Source of the DNA: Candidatus Poribacteria bacterium
Lineage (GTDB): Bacteria > Poribacteria > WGA-4E > WGA-3G
Direction: 5' to 3'
Assembly (NCBI GenBank): GCA_022394775.1
Contig: JAGFCB010000034.1
Span: forward strand, 29,118 to 93,117
DNA length: 64,000 bases
Below are positions 36,244-44,096 of this stretch, piece by piece. The translations under genes and the position numbers were made by a program. Within the stretch, counting starts at the first letter, position 1. Every line of letters starts with the position of its first letter. The notes under the pieces were generated by a model. That model did not search any database, was not told where the DNA came from, and worked only from the letters and a program-made list of their open reading frames with translations.

Positions 36244-37893
36244 ATGAAAAGCATCAGTCAATTTTTACTCGGTTTTCTCGCTTGCGGAATAATTTTTTCG
36301 TGCGCGCAAACACCGCAGCGTGCGCAAACACCGCAGCGTATTGAATTGCACCCGGTATACGCTATACCCCGCGGTACGCCAATGGGGCCGGGGAAACCTC
36401 TCGGTGCAGCCGAAGGCTCGGATACAGAAAGAGTCAAAGCCTCTACGGTTCGTGTGGTTTATGGAAAACGGGATTCAACGATGATTAGTAGTGGTTTTTT
36501 CGTGTCACATGACAAGATTGCCACAAACGTTCACGTTGTTGCCACTGCTGATCTTGCGTCGTTACACGTGAAAACCCATAACGGGGACTGTACAATTCAA
36601 GGTGTCACAGCATTTGATGCCAAAAACGATCTCGTCATTTTAGAAATATCTGGCACCGGCGTACCATTCGCTATCGGCAATAGTGATGCAGTTAAACACG
36701 GTGAAACTGTTTTTTGTATAGGCTATATAGGCTATCCTGCTGATAGATTCAATATCATGGAGAACACTGTCCTTTCGGGGCGGCTTGACAGTGTGTGGCT
36801 TCGGGTGGCACCCGACATCTTTCCGGGGCACAGTGGTGGGCCTGTGCTAAATACTATGGGAGAAGTTATTGGAATTAATGTTGCCGGTAACGGCCCTGCC
36901 GGTTATATCATTGCGTCAAATGCACTCAAACGACTACTAAAACAGTCCGGACCTGCAGAACCTTTAGCACAATGGCAGAAAAGGGACCCCGTACGTGCGT
37001 TTACCTACCTCGGTGAGGCATCCAGTAAATTCTATGATGCTGACTATGCCGGTGCGATAAGTGCGGTTGATAAATTTATGGCATTAAACCCTACATCTAC
37101 AAGCATACACATGCAGTATACAAATCGTGGGTACGCGAGAGTCCTCCTTGGGCACGCTAAATTTGACCAAGATGCCCCAGGCGTAGCGCAACAGTACTAT
37201 CGTGCAGCGATTGAAGACCTCGATAAAGCTATCGGCATTAACCCTGAGGATACTTCCGCGTATGCCAAGCGCGGATATGCGAAAACCCTCCTTGGGCACG
37301 CTGAATTTATCAAGGGGCACACAGCGGTAGCGCAACAGCACTATCGGGCAGCGATTGAAGATTTTGATAAAGCCATCGGTATCTATCCAAAGTTTCCTTC
37401 ATACGCTGAGCGCGGGGCTGTGAAGGTTTCCTTGGGTCTCTCTGAAATCAGTCAAGGGTATGTAGAAGAAGCACAGCAGTACTATGACGCGGCAATTGAA
37501 GACTTTGATAAGGCTACCAGTTATGACCGGCATGATACATACCCCTACATCATTCGCGGATATACAAGAATTTGCTTGGGTAACTATGAATCAGCGCGAG
37601 AAAATATGGAAGCAGCCCGAAACCTGTACGAAGCAGCGATAACTGATTGTGATTCGGCTATCAAACTTGACACTGAGAATCCTTACGGCTACCACACGCG
37701 CGGTGTTGCTAAGGCAAAACTTGATGACTATAACGGGGCGATTGACGATTTCAGTAAGACCGTTGATCTCAAACCTGATTTTGCCAGAGGCTATTACAAT
37801 CGCGCGGTTATGAAAGAGGTGCTTGGGCAAAAAAGGGAAGCGAAGGCGGATTTCAAAAAGGCGGAAGAACTTGGCTTAGATATAGGAAAATAA
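36244..37893 (+). CDS. Trypsin-like serine protease with TPR repeats (lipoprotein)
   Basis: A 549-residue protein with a lipoprotein-type signal (LACGIIFSC, Cys at about 20). The protease domain has a full triad: His in TNVHVVA (about 97), Asp in KNDLVILEI (about 129) and Ser in PGHSGGPVLN (about 197), as in DegP-like S1C enzymes, but it has no PDZ domain. Residues 245-549 are five or six TPR-like units separated by insertions (AAIEDLDKAIGINPEDTSAYAKRGYAK and similar). An 18-bp tandem duplication encodes AQTPQR twice just after the lipobox. AAAGGAATG supports the start. Surface protein quality control or processing is inferred. Confidence 0.85.
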   Translation: MKSISQFLLGFLACGIIFSCAQTPQRAQTPQRIELHPVYAIPRGTPMGPGKPLGAAEGSDTERVKASTVRVVYGKRDSTMISSGFFVSHDKIATNVHVVATADLASLHVKTHNGDCTIQGVTAFDAKNDLVILEISGTGVPFAIGNSDAVKHGETVFCIGYIGYPADRFNIMENTVLSGRLDSVWLRVAPDIFPGHSGGPVLNTMGEVIGINVAGNGPAGYIIASNALKRLLKQSGPAEPLAQWQKRDPVRAFTYLGEASSKFYDADYAGAISAVDKFMALNPTSTSIHMQYTNRGYARVLLGHAKFDQDAPGVAQQYYRAAIEDLDKAIGINPEDTSAYAKRGYAKTLLGHAEFIKGHTAVAQQHYRAAIEDFDKAIGIYPKFPSYAERGAVKVSLGLSEISQGYVEEAQQYYDAAIEDFDKATSYDRHDTYPYIIRGYTRICLGNYESARENMEAARNLYEAAITDCDSAIKLDTENPYGYHTRGVAKAKLDDYNGAIDDFSKTVDLKPDFARGYYNRAVMKEVLGQKREAKADFKKAEELGLDIGK

Positions 37894-37901
37894 TCTCCTA
37901 T

Positions 37902-37930
37902 TTGTCAGCAAAAGTGAATTATGATAGAAT
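37902..37930 (+). promoter_or_regulatory. Sigma-70-type promoter of the Gfo/Idh gene
   Basis: TTGTCA (37902-37907), 17 bases, TAGAAT (37925-37930). Start codon at 37967 with GGGAGGAG before it. Confidence 0.6.
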
Positions 37931-37966
37931 GACAGCACGTCAACTGACTCAGGGAGGAGACACGAA

Positions 37967-39019
37967 ATGGCAATAGGATTAGGTGTTATTGGAATAAATC
38001 CGACGAATATGGGGTCAACTGCATCGCTCTTGAAAGATGTACCTGACCTGAAGTATGAACTCCGAGGTATCTGCGCAAAGCGGGCAGATGTACTTGAGAA
38101 CTACGCCAGTCAAATCGGCGTGGATTTTTGGACGACGGATTACCGCGAACTGGCGCAGCGGGATGATATTTCTGTTGTAGCGATCTATTCGCCAGACCAT
38201 TTGCACGCTGAACACTGCGTCGCAGCGATTGAAGCCGGTAAACACGTCATTTGCACAAAGCCAATGGTAACAACATTAGCCGACGCACAACGCTTGGTGG
38301 ATTTGGTGCGTGAACACAAGGTCAAATTCCTTGTCGGGCAGTCGATGCGGTTTGATCTCCAGTTTTTGACGATGAAACGCTTCCTCGACGACGGTGATTT
38401 AGGCGACATTATGCTGGCGGATGCCTATTATGTCCACGACATGCGAGAGGTTTATGATTTCACGCCGTGGCGCCTCCATGAACCACAAGATTTGATGTTC
38501 GGCGGTATTGTGCATCCTGTTGACCTGTTGCGCTGTCTTCTCGGTGATATAGATGAGGTGCACGCCTATGGGACGAAAGGCTTACTCACACCGGAATACC
38601 CGATAAAGAATAATTTCTTTCTCAACTTGAAGTTTAAGAGCGGACAGATTGCGAGAGCGATGGGGCTTTACGATGTTGTCCATCCGCCGATGCCGATGCA
38701 GCAGATCTCCATCTTCGGAAGTAAAGGGACAGTAATTGGGGACTTTACCGACAACAAAGAGGGACACGTCAAATTAATGCTCGATAAAATGGCCACCAGG
38801 GAGCCCTTTGAAGTGATCTGCCCGCCTGAGATAGACACAAGCGTTTATGGACACGGACAGACGGTAATCCGGTATATGCGACATTTCCAGCAGTGTCTTG
38901 AGGAAGATTTGGAACCCTCACCGAATGTGGTCGATGGTGCAAAATCTATTGCTGTCGGTGTGGCGGCTTGGGAATCTATTGAATCTGGACAACCTGTAAA
39001 AGTATTCAACGAGTTTTAA
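37967..39019 (+). CDS. Gfo/Idh/MocA-family oxidoreductase
   Basis: NAD(P)-dependent sugar or polyol dehydrogenase-type protein of 350 residues. The Rossmann N-terminus has a somewhat relaxed GxGxxG (GVIGINPTNMG), the central EAGKHVICTKPM with catalytic-type Lys98, and FGGIVHPVDLLRC with the His often acting in catalysis. A C-terminal alpha/beta domain follows. The substrate is unknown; such genes are abundant in poribacteria-like genomes. It has its own promoter (37902) and GGGAGGAG ribosome-binding site. Confidence 0.9.
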   Translation: MAIGLGVIGINPTNMGSTASLLKDVPDLKYELRGICAKRADVLENYASQIGVDFWTTDYRELAQRDDISVVAIYSPDHLHAEHCVAAIEAGKHVICTKPMVTTLADAQRLVDLVREHKVKFLVGQSMRFDLQFLTMKRFLDDGDLGDIMLADAYYVHDMREVYDFTPWRLHEPQDLMFGGIVHPVDLLRCLLGDIDEVHAYGTKGLLTPEYPIKNNFFLNLKFKSGQIARAMGLYDVVHPPMPMQQISIFGSKGTVIGDFTDNKEGHVKLMLDKMATREPFEVICPPEIDTSVYGHGQTVIRYMRHFQQCLEEDLEPSPNVVDGAKSIAVGVAAWESIESGQPVKVFNEF

Positions 39020-39120
39020 TAGTTGTCAGTTATCAGTTATCGGTCGTCAGTTAAAGAAGTTCCTGTGGCAGCTACTGTTCCTGCTGCTACAAAGTCTTAA
39101 CCGATGACCGAAAAACCACT
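39018..39120. repeat. MITE-like repeat with GTCAGTTATCAGTTATCGGT ends
   Basis: Starts AGTTGTCAGTTATCAGTTATC, continues with GTCGTCAGTTAA and TTCCTGTGGCAG, and closes with CTTAACCGATGACCGAAA, which is complementary to the first end (TCGGTCGTCAGTTAA). It is related to 5972-6064: both share GTTGTCAGTTAT and TGTGGCAG. No open frame. Confidence 0.5.
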
Positions 39121-39262
39121 AAATAGTTAACACCTACGGAAATCTGCGTAAGTCCTACTTTATCCAAGGTTTGTAGTCCTAAGTATCGCGTCGGGACGGC
39201 TCAACGGATATAGACTTGATAACTACGATCCTCCTTACCGAACCGCAAGGAACATTAAAAAT

Positions 39263-39291
39263 TTGACAATTTTCTGTATATCATATATAAT
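39263..39291 (+). promoter_or_regulatory. Consensus sigma-70 promoter of the metal regulon
   Basis: TTGACA (39263-39268), exactly 17 bases, TATAAT (39286-39291): both hexamers are perfect. It drives the regulator gene and probably everything to at least 43004. Confidence 0.85.
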
Positions 39292-39309
39292 TTAGCCATG
39301 CCTAAATTA
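39288..39309. promoter_or_regulatory. 22-bp palindromic operator for a DtxR-family regulator
   Basis: TAATTTAGCCA joined to TGCCTAAATTA is a 22-bp palindrome with only two non-complementary positions. It covers the -10 box. Size, TTTAG..CTAAA arms and position match operators of Tro/Mnt-type metal repressors. A second site with the half TGCCTAAA lies at 39331-39352 (TTTTGGCA, five bases, TGCCTAAAA). Confidence 0.7.
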
Positions 39310-39330
39310 GTTTCTTGGCATTTCTAATAA

Positions 39331-39352
39331 TTTTGGCACGTAGTGCCTAAAA
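39331..39352. promoter_or_regulatory. Secondary operator-like inverted repeat
   Basis: TTTTGGCA and TGCCTAAAA are inverted around CGTAG. It shares the TGCCTAAA half-site with the main operator but has different spacing, so it may be a weaker site or coincidental. Confidence 0.4.
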
Positions 39353-39429
39353 CTGAGTAGGTGGGACACCTACAAGCGCACCGTGTAACTATATGCTTTG
39401 TATATCTCAGGTGCGAATTGGAAAGATCA

Positions 39430-40101
39430 ATGCTTACACATGCAGCAGAAGATTATCTCAAGTCGATTTATAAGTTACAAGAAAAAGGCGGTAAGGTTTC
39501 GACAGGTATTTTAGCGGAGTACCTTGATGTGAAGCCTGCGTCTGCTACAGGGATGGTCAAAAAACTGAAGACGATGAAACTGGTGCGTTACGAACGTTAC
39601 CGGGGGGTGACGCTAACGGATGCGGGGAAAGCGATTGCGCTCGAAATCATCCGACACCATCGTTTATTGGAACTTTATCTGTTCACAGCACTCGGCGTGC
39701 CGTGGGATGGGGTTCACGATGAAGCCGAGAAATTGGAGCATGTCATTTCGGAAGACGTGGAAGCACGGATGGACGAGTTTCTCGGCTATCCGACTGCCGA
39801 TCCGCATGGTGCCCCGATACCCGATAAAAACGGCGTTGTGACACGAACGGCATCCATTCCAATGACAGATCTGCAGGACGGTCAATCCTGTGTTGTTGCG
39901 GAAGTGAGCGACAACGATTCAGCATTGCTCCGACATATCGGTAGTTTTAATCTGTATCCGGGTACCGCGTTCAGCGTGATTGAGGTGGCCCCTTTTGAAG
40001 GCCCCTTTACTATTGATATAGCTGGACAGCAGGTGGTTATTGGTCGTGAAGTTGCGAAACAAATTTTTGTCGATAAAGTGCAAGACCCAGATAATGTGTA
40101 G
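39430..40101 (+). CDS. mntR: DtxR/MntR-family metal-dependent transcriptional regulator
   Basis: A 223-residue repressor. The N-terminal winged helix (YLKSIYKLQEKGGKVSTGILAEYLDVKPASATGMVKKL), the dimerisation domain with metal ligands (ALEIIRHHRLLELYL, HDEAEKLEHVISEDVE, including Glu and His residues) and a C-terminal SH3-like domain (from about 150) are all visible. The start at 39430 follows TTGGAAAG; an in-frame GTG at 39361 would add 23 unlikely residues. It most likely represses its own operon when manganese or iron is plentiful, via the operator at 39288. The stop codon TAG is part of a GTAG-headed palindrome (40097-40123). Confidence 0.9.
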   Translation: MLTHAAEDYLKSIYKLQEKGGKVSTGILAEYLDVKPASATGMVKKLKTMKLVRYERYRGVTLTDAGKAIALEIIRHHRLLELYLFTALGVPWDGVHDEAEKLEHVISEDVEARMDEFLGYPTADPHGAPIPDKNGVVTRTASIPMTDLQDGQSCVVAEVSDNDSALLRHIGSFNLYPGTAFSVIEVAPFEGPFTIDIAGQQVVIGREVAKQIFVDKVQDPDNV

Positions 40102-40123
40102 GCGCGCTTTGAAGGCGCGCGTA
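40097..40123. repeat. GTAG-headed palindrome overlapping the regulator stop codon
   Basis: GTAGGCGCGC, TTTGAAG, GCGCGCGTA: two self-complementary GCGCGC blocks in a REP-like layout. The TAG stop of the upstream gene lies within the GTAG head. Confidence 0.45.
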
Positions 40124-40145
40124 TCTTGCTGAAAGGAACCGAAAA

Positions 40146-41285
40146 ATGGAACAACAAGAACGAACTCGACCGGATGCTAAAACCCGTAAGGTATGGAAAC
40201 AACATTTACAAGACGAAATTGATGCGAGTTTCCTTTATAAGGTTTTCGCCGACCTTGAAGCGGATACCGATCGAAAAAGGATATTAAGTGAACTTGCCGA
40301 GGTAGAAAACCGACATGTAACCCGTTGGCAAGAGATGCTCGCGCTATACGATGTAAATGTTAAAAACTCGCAGCCGACCTTGAAAGCGCGTCTAATGGCG
40401 TGGTATGCTCGCAAGTTTGACAGTGCATTCCCACTTGCGCAGATGCTTGGAGAAGAGGCAAGTGAAGTCAAAGATTATTTAACGCTTCATAGGAATAGTA
40501 CGTTGACGGACGTGAAAGAGGCGGCGCTCGCTTTAGCAAAAGAGTCCGCGATGCACACAGAAAGTTTACAAGAACTGACCGGCACGAGCGACGAACCGTG
40601 GCACAAAACCGAATCTGGGGGTATGGTCGGTAACATTGTTTACGGGTTCAACGACGGCTTGACGGCAAACTTCGGGTTGGTCGCTGGCGTTATCGCTGCG
40701 ACATCCGATGTCTCCACGATTCTTGTGACAGGTATCGTTGGAACGGTTGCGGATTCGCTCTCTATGGGTGCTTCGGGGTACCTTGCTGCGAAAAGCGAAC
40801 AAGAGGTCTATGAACACGAAATTGAGGTTGAAAAAGAAGAGATCCGCCTGATGCCTGACATTGAAGAGGATGAGCTTGCCCTTATCTACGAAGCGCGCGG
40901 TATGCCAAAAGACCAAGCCCGCGAATTCGCACAAGAGGTGATGAGCGATCCGGAGAGAGCGTTGGCGGAAAAAATTCAATCTGAACTTAAGATCGGTGAG
41001 AGCCACACAACGCCGATCAATGAAGGATGGATTACGGGCCTCGCGACTGCTATTGGTGCTTTCATTCCTGTCGCTCCGTTTCTTTTTACGGAAGGTATGC
41101 TCGCTATGTGGATCTCGTTCACACTCGCTATGATGTCCCACTTCGCTGTCGGTGCGGCACGGAGTTTTTTCACGGGACGCGGGCTGTTTCGGAGTGGTAT
41201 TGACATGTTTGTTGTAGGACTCGGTGTTGCTGGTGTTGGTTATCTCGTCGGCGAGTTATTGGAACGCTTTTTCTTTGGAAATTAG
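40146..41285 (+). CDS. Ferritin-like plus VIT1/CCC1-family metal transporter
   Basis: A 379-residue protein with an N-terminal rubrerythrin/ferritin-like helical domain (EIDASFLYKVFADLEAD, LSELAEVENRHVTRW, with Glu and His metal ligands) and a C-terminal VIT1/CCC1 membrane domain: NIVYGFNDGLTANFGLVAGV, VADSLSMGASGYLAAKSEQE, a cytoplasmic acidic helix pair with E-rich repeats, and three further helices. Known VIT1-like proteins export or store Fe(II)/Mn(II). Position behind a metal-dependent repressor and ahead of an uptake ABC system suggests a role in balancing manganese or iron. AAAGGAACC supports the start. The next ATG is 4 bases beyond the stop. Confidence 0.9.
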   Translation: MEQQERTRPDAKTRKVWKQHLQDEIDASFLYKVFADLEADTDRKRILSELAEVENRHVTRWQEMLALYDVNVKNSQPTLKARLMAWYARKFDSAFPLAQMLGEEASEVKDYLTLHRNSTLTDVKEAALALAKESAMHTESLQELTGTSDEPWHKTESGGMVGNIVYGFNDGLTANFGLVAGVIAATSDVSTILVTGIVGTVADSLSMGASGYLAAKSEQEVYEHEIEVEKEEIRLMPDIEEDELALIYEARGMPKDQAREFAQEVMSDPERALAEKIQSELKIGESHTTPINEGWITGLATAIGAFIPVAPFLFTEGMLAMWISFTLAMMSHFAVGAARSFFTGRGLFRSGIDMFVVGLGVAGVGYLVGELLERFFFGN

Positions 41286-41289
41286 AATT

Positions 41290-42252
41290 ATGCAGAAAAT
41301 ATACATTTCATTTTGTTTAATAGTCATGCTTATAGGAACTGGATGTGATCCGAAAAGACAGCCTGATGCATCCACAGTAGATAAACTCAGCGTCGTCACG
41401 ACGATCGGTATGATTACGGACGTTGTTAGAAACGTTGGTGGCGACCGCGTTGATGTCGTAGGAATGATGGGGCCTGGGATAGACCCACACCTCTATAAAC
41501 CGACCGCTAAGGATGTCCAAAGGCTCAGTTCTGCACACATCATTTTCTATAACGGATTGCACCTTGAATCTAAAATGGGGGATATTCTCGCAAAGATGTC
41601 TGGAGATACGAAAGCAGTTGCCGTGTCGGAATCGGTGGATCGAGATCAACTCTTAAAGCCTCCAGAATTTGAGGGGCAATATGATCCACACTTATGGTTT
41701 GACGTGACGCTCTGGATGAAAACTGTAGGAAAAGTTCGCGATACACTGAGTGAATATGACCCAGACCATACGCTGATGTATTGGAGCAATGCCGAACGCT
41801 ACCTCGCGAAGCTTGGGGAACTTCATCAATATGTGGAAACGCAGGCGGCGCGCGTGCCTTCAGCGCAGCGGGTGTTGGTAACAGCCCACGATGCTTTTAA
41901 CTACTTCGGTAAAGCATACGGGTTTGAAGTCCGGGGTTTACAAGGGATTAGCACCGCAACAGAGGCAGGTATTGCTGATGTCCAAGAATTAGCGAATTTT
42001 ATCGCAGATCGGCGTATTCCCGCCATTTTTGTGGAATCGTCTGTCTCGTCTCGGAGCCTTGAAGCAGTGAAAGCTGCTGTGCAATCGAAAGGGTTCAATG
42101 TGGAAATCGGTGGTGAGCTTTTCTCAGATGCTATGGGAAGCGAAGGCACACCAGAAGGCACCTATATCGGCATGGTTCGCCACAATATTGATACGATTGT
42201 GAATGCCTTGACGGGAGAATCGGGGTCACAAACCGCTCCTACAGGAGAGTAG
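41290..42252 (+). CDS. troA: Metal ABC transporter substrate-binding lipoprotein (TroA-like)
   Basis: A 320-residue lipoprotein (lipobox GTGC, Cys19) of the cluster A-I binding proteins. Four likely metal ligands line up with TroA: His67 (DPHLYKP), His134 (DPHLWFD), His200 (TAHDAFNYF) and Asp280 (LFSDAMG). There is no His-rich loop, which argues against a pure zinc role; manganese, iron or zinc are all possible. The last 9 residues ([10 protein letters not shown]) and the stop region are encoded by a 24-nt REP-like palindrome at 42219-42242, so the natural C-terminus was probably altered. It ends 5 bases before the ATPase gene. Confidence 0.9.
   Translation: MQKIYISFCLIVMLIGTGCDPKRQPDASTVDKLSVVTTIGMITDVVRNVGGDRVDVVGMMGPGIDPHLYKPTAKDVQRLSSAHIIFYNGLHLESKMGDILAKMSGDTKAVAVSESVDRDQLLKPPEFEGQYDPHLWFDVTLWMKTVGKVRDTLSEYDPDHTLMYWSNAERYLAKLGELHQYVETQAARVPSAQRVLVTAHDAFNYFGKAYGFEVRGLQGISTATEAGIADVQELANFIADRRIPAIFVESSVSSRSLEAVKAAVQSKGFNVEIGGELFSDAMGSEGTPEGTYIGMVRHNIDTIVNALTGESGSQTAPTGE
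42219..42242 (-). repeat. REP-like 24-nt palindrome, copy 2 (inside the troA-like coding region)
   Basis: Minus strand: GTAGGAGCGGTTT, GTG, ACCCCGAT. Against copy 3 (43039) it differs only in the loop and one stem base. The copy is read as codons for ESGSQTAPT near the end of the binding protein. Confidence 0.65.
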
Positions 42253-42257
42253 TCGGC

Positions 42258-43004
42258 ATGGAAACGGCTGGATCGAAAGCCATTGAAGTCACTGATTTGA
42301 CAGTGGCTTATCAGGATAAACCCGTTCTATGGGATATTGATCTTGATGTGCCACCTGGGGTGCTTTTGTCAATCGTCGGTCCCAACGGTGCCGGTAAAAC
42401 GACGTTAATCAAAGCGATATTGGGATTAGTCCGTCCTGCGGCTGGTAAGGTCTTAATTTATGACAAACCTTACGAGGCACAACGGCGGATTGTCGGTTAT
42501 GTTCCACAGCGCGGCAGTGTGGATTGGGATTTTCCGACAAATGTATTAGATGTTGTGATGATGGGACGTTACGGTGCCCTCGGATGGGTGCGACGATCCG
42601 GAAGACGGGAGCGAGACCTGGCCATGCAGGCGTTAGAGAAGGTCGGCATGGAGGCATACGCTACCCGACAAATCAGTCAGCTCTCTGGTGGGCAACAGCA
42701 ACGTGTGTTCCTCGCACGTGCACTTGTTCAAGATGCCACCGTCTACTTAATGGATGAACCCTTTCAAGGTGTAGATGCTACTACGGAGCGCGCGATCGTG
42801 ACGCTCCTTCAAGAACTGAGAGCAAATGGCAAAACGGTTGTCGTGGTGCATCACGATCTGCAAACTGTAACCGACTATTTCGACTGGGTGATGTTATTGA
42901 ACATTCGTCGCATTGCCAGTGGTCCCGTTGATGAAACGTTCACGCCTGACAACTTACGCGAGACCTACGGCGGACGCCTCGCATTCATGCAAACCGATAA
43001 ATAG
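42258..43004 (+). CDS. troB: Metal ABC transporter ATP-binding protein (TroB-like)
   Basis: A 248-residue ABC ATPase with all motifs: Walker [10 protein letters not shown] (residues about 40-48), Q-loop VPQRG, signature LSGGQQQR (about 140-147), Walker [13 protein letters not shown], and the switch His in VVVHHDL. The family is the manganese/zinc/iron uptake type. It sits 5 bases after the binding protein gene, using AGGAGAG as its ribosome-binding site. The first permease gene follows after a 79-base gap that contains a REP-like palindrome. Confidence 0.95.
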   Translation: METAGSKAIEVTDLTVAYQDKPVLWDIDLDVPPGVLLSIVGPNGAGKTTLIKAILGLVRPAAGKVLIYDKPYEAQRRIVGYVPQRGSVDWDFPTNVLDVVMMGRYGALGWVRRSGRRERDLAMQALEKVGMEAYATRQISQLSGGQQQRVFLARALVQDATVYLMDEPFQGVDATTERAIVTLLQELRANGKTVVVVHHDLQTVTDYFDWVMLLNIRRIASGPVDETFTPDNLRETYGGRLAFMQTDK

Positions 43005-43038
43005 TAATAGACACATACCGTATGCCATAACCAGATTT

Positions 43039-43062
43039 GTAGGAGCGGTTTTCAACCGCGAT
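43039..43062 (+). repeat. REP-like 24-nt palindrome, copy 3
   Basis: GTAGGA then GCGGTT, TTC, AACCGC, GAT. It lies between the ATPase and first permease genes of the metal transporter. Confidence 0.75.
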
Positions 43063-43083
43063 TCTCTATACGCCGTAACTATC

Positions 43084-43995
43084 ATGGAAAATTTAAGCAC
43101 GCTAATCCATCTTGATTACACACTCATGATCGTTGCTATCGGCGCAGCGTTACTTGGTACCGTAAGTGGTGCGCTTGGGACTTATGCGGTTTTGCGCCGA
43201 CAAAGCCTCCTCGGCGATGCCATCTCGCATGCAGCGTTGCCGGGCATCGCAATCGCATTTCTACTGACAGGTAGCAAAACGCCGTTAATTCTGGTGCTCG
43301 GTGCAGCGATTGCAGGGTGGTTAGGCACGCTGCTGATTATGAGTATTGTGAGATTGACACGCATCAAATATGATAGCGCGCTTGCCATCGTTCTCTCTAC
43401 TTTTTTCGGGTTTGGATTGGTGTTGCACACATTGATTCAGCGGACTGGCAATGCGAATCAAGCTGGATTGGATACGTTCCTTTTCGGACAAGCGGCGACA
43501 ATCTTGGAGCGAGATGTCCTAACCATTGGCATACTCGGTGGTATCGCGCTTATCGTTATGTTGGTATTTTGGAAAGAGTTGAAACTGCTCGTTTTCGATG
43601 AAGGTTTCGCTGCTTCTATAGGGCTACCCATTCGCACCCTTGATGTTTTACTGACGAGTCTCCTCGTTATAGCGATCGTCCTCGGCTTACAAGCGGTTGG
43701 TGCTGTGTTGATGAGTGCTATGCTCGTGGCACCGGCTGTCGCAGCGCGTCAATGGACGAACCGACTGCGCCTGATGGTGTTCCTCGCGGCATGTTTTGGG
43801 GCACTTGCAGGGATGAGTGGCACTATTATCAGCAGCACTGCGTCTCGTATCCCGACGGGGCCGACGATTGTGCTATGTGCAACGGTTATCGTGGGAATCT
43901 CGATCACTTTTGCACCGAACCGTGGGCTTGTCTGGGATCGGATTCGACAGCAACGCCACAGACGTAATCTGAAGATGGAAACGAGCCGTTATTAA
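43084..43995 (+). CDS. troC: Metal ABC transporter permease (TroC-like)
   Basis: A 303-residue ABC-3 family permease with about eight or nine membrane helices. Family segments include GTYAVLRRQSLLGDAISHAALPGIAIAF, the KELKLLVFDEGFAASIGLP loop that contacts the ATPase, and AVGAVLMSAMLVAPAVAARQW. The start at 43084 (MENLSTLIH) is chosen because the in-frame codons before it lie in a REP-like repeat; no good Shine-Dalgarno precedes it. The second permease gene is separated by an unrelated secreted-protein gene. Confidence 0.9.
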   Translation: MENLSTLIHLDYTLMIVAIGAALLGTVSGALGTYAVLRRQSLLGDAISHAALPGIAIAFLLTGSKTPLILVLGAAIAGWLGTLLIMSIVRLTRIKYDSALAIVLSTFFGFGLVLHTLIQRTGNANQAGLDTFLFGQAATILERDVLTIGILGGIALIVMLVFWKELKLLVFDEGFAASIGLPIRTLDVLLTSLLVIAIVLGLQAVGAVLMSAMLVAPAVAARQWTNRLRLMVFLAACFGALAGMSGTIISSTASRIPTGPTIVLCATVIVGISITFAPNRGLVWDRIRQQRHRRNLKMETSRY

Positions 43996-44096
43996 AACAG
44001 TTTCGTCGAACGATAACCTACCCTTAATAGATATAATGGTCCAGAAATAGGCAGACGATTACAAAACCTACTGAAAGATTACAAGCGGATCGAAAA

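Larger units (their letters stand above)
39020..39429. other. 410-bp regulatory and repeat region before the metal regulon
   Basis: After the repeat at 39018-39120 comes a fragment with GCGTAAGTCCTA (39146) and about 100 bases without features, then the promoter and operators at 39263-39352. Confidence 0.6.

Noticed and set aside
36295..36345. 18-bp tandem repeat as a mobile or regulatory element
   Set aside because: It is a simple in-frame duplication encoding AQTPQR twice in the linker after the lipobox.
40566..41141. 191-codon minus-strand frame
   Set aside because: Antisense shadow of the VIT1-type transporter gene; composition (Arg/His/Cys-rich) is typical of a shadow.
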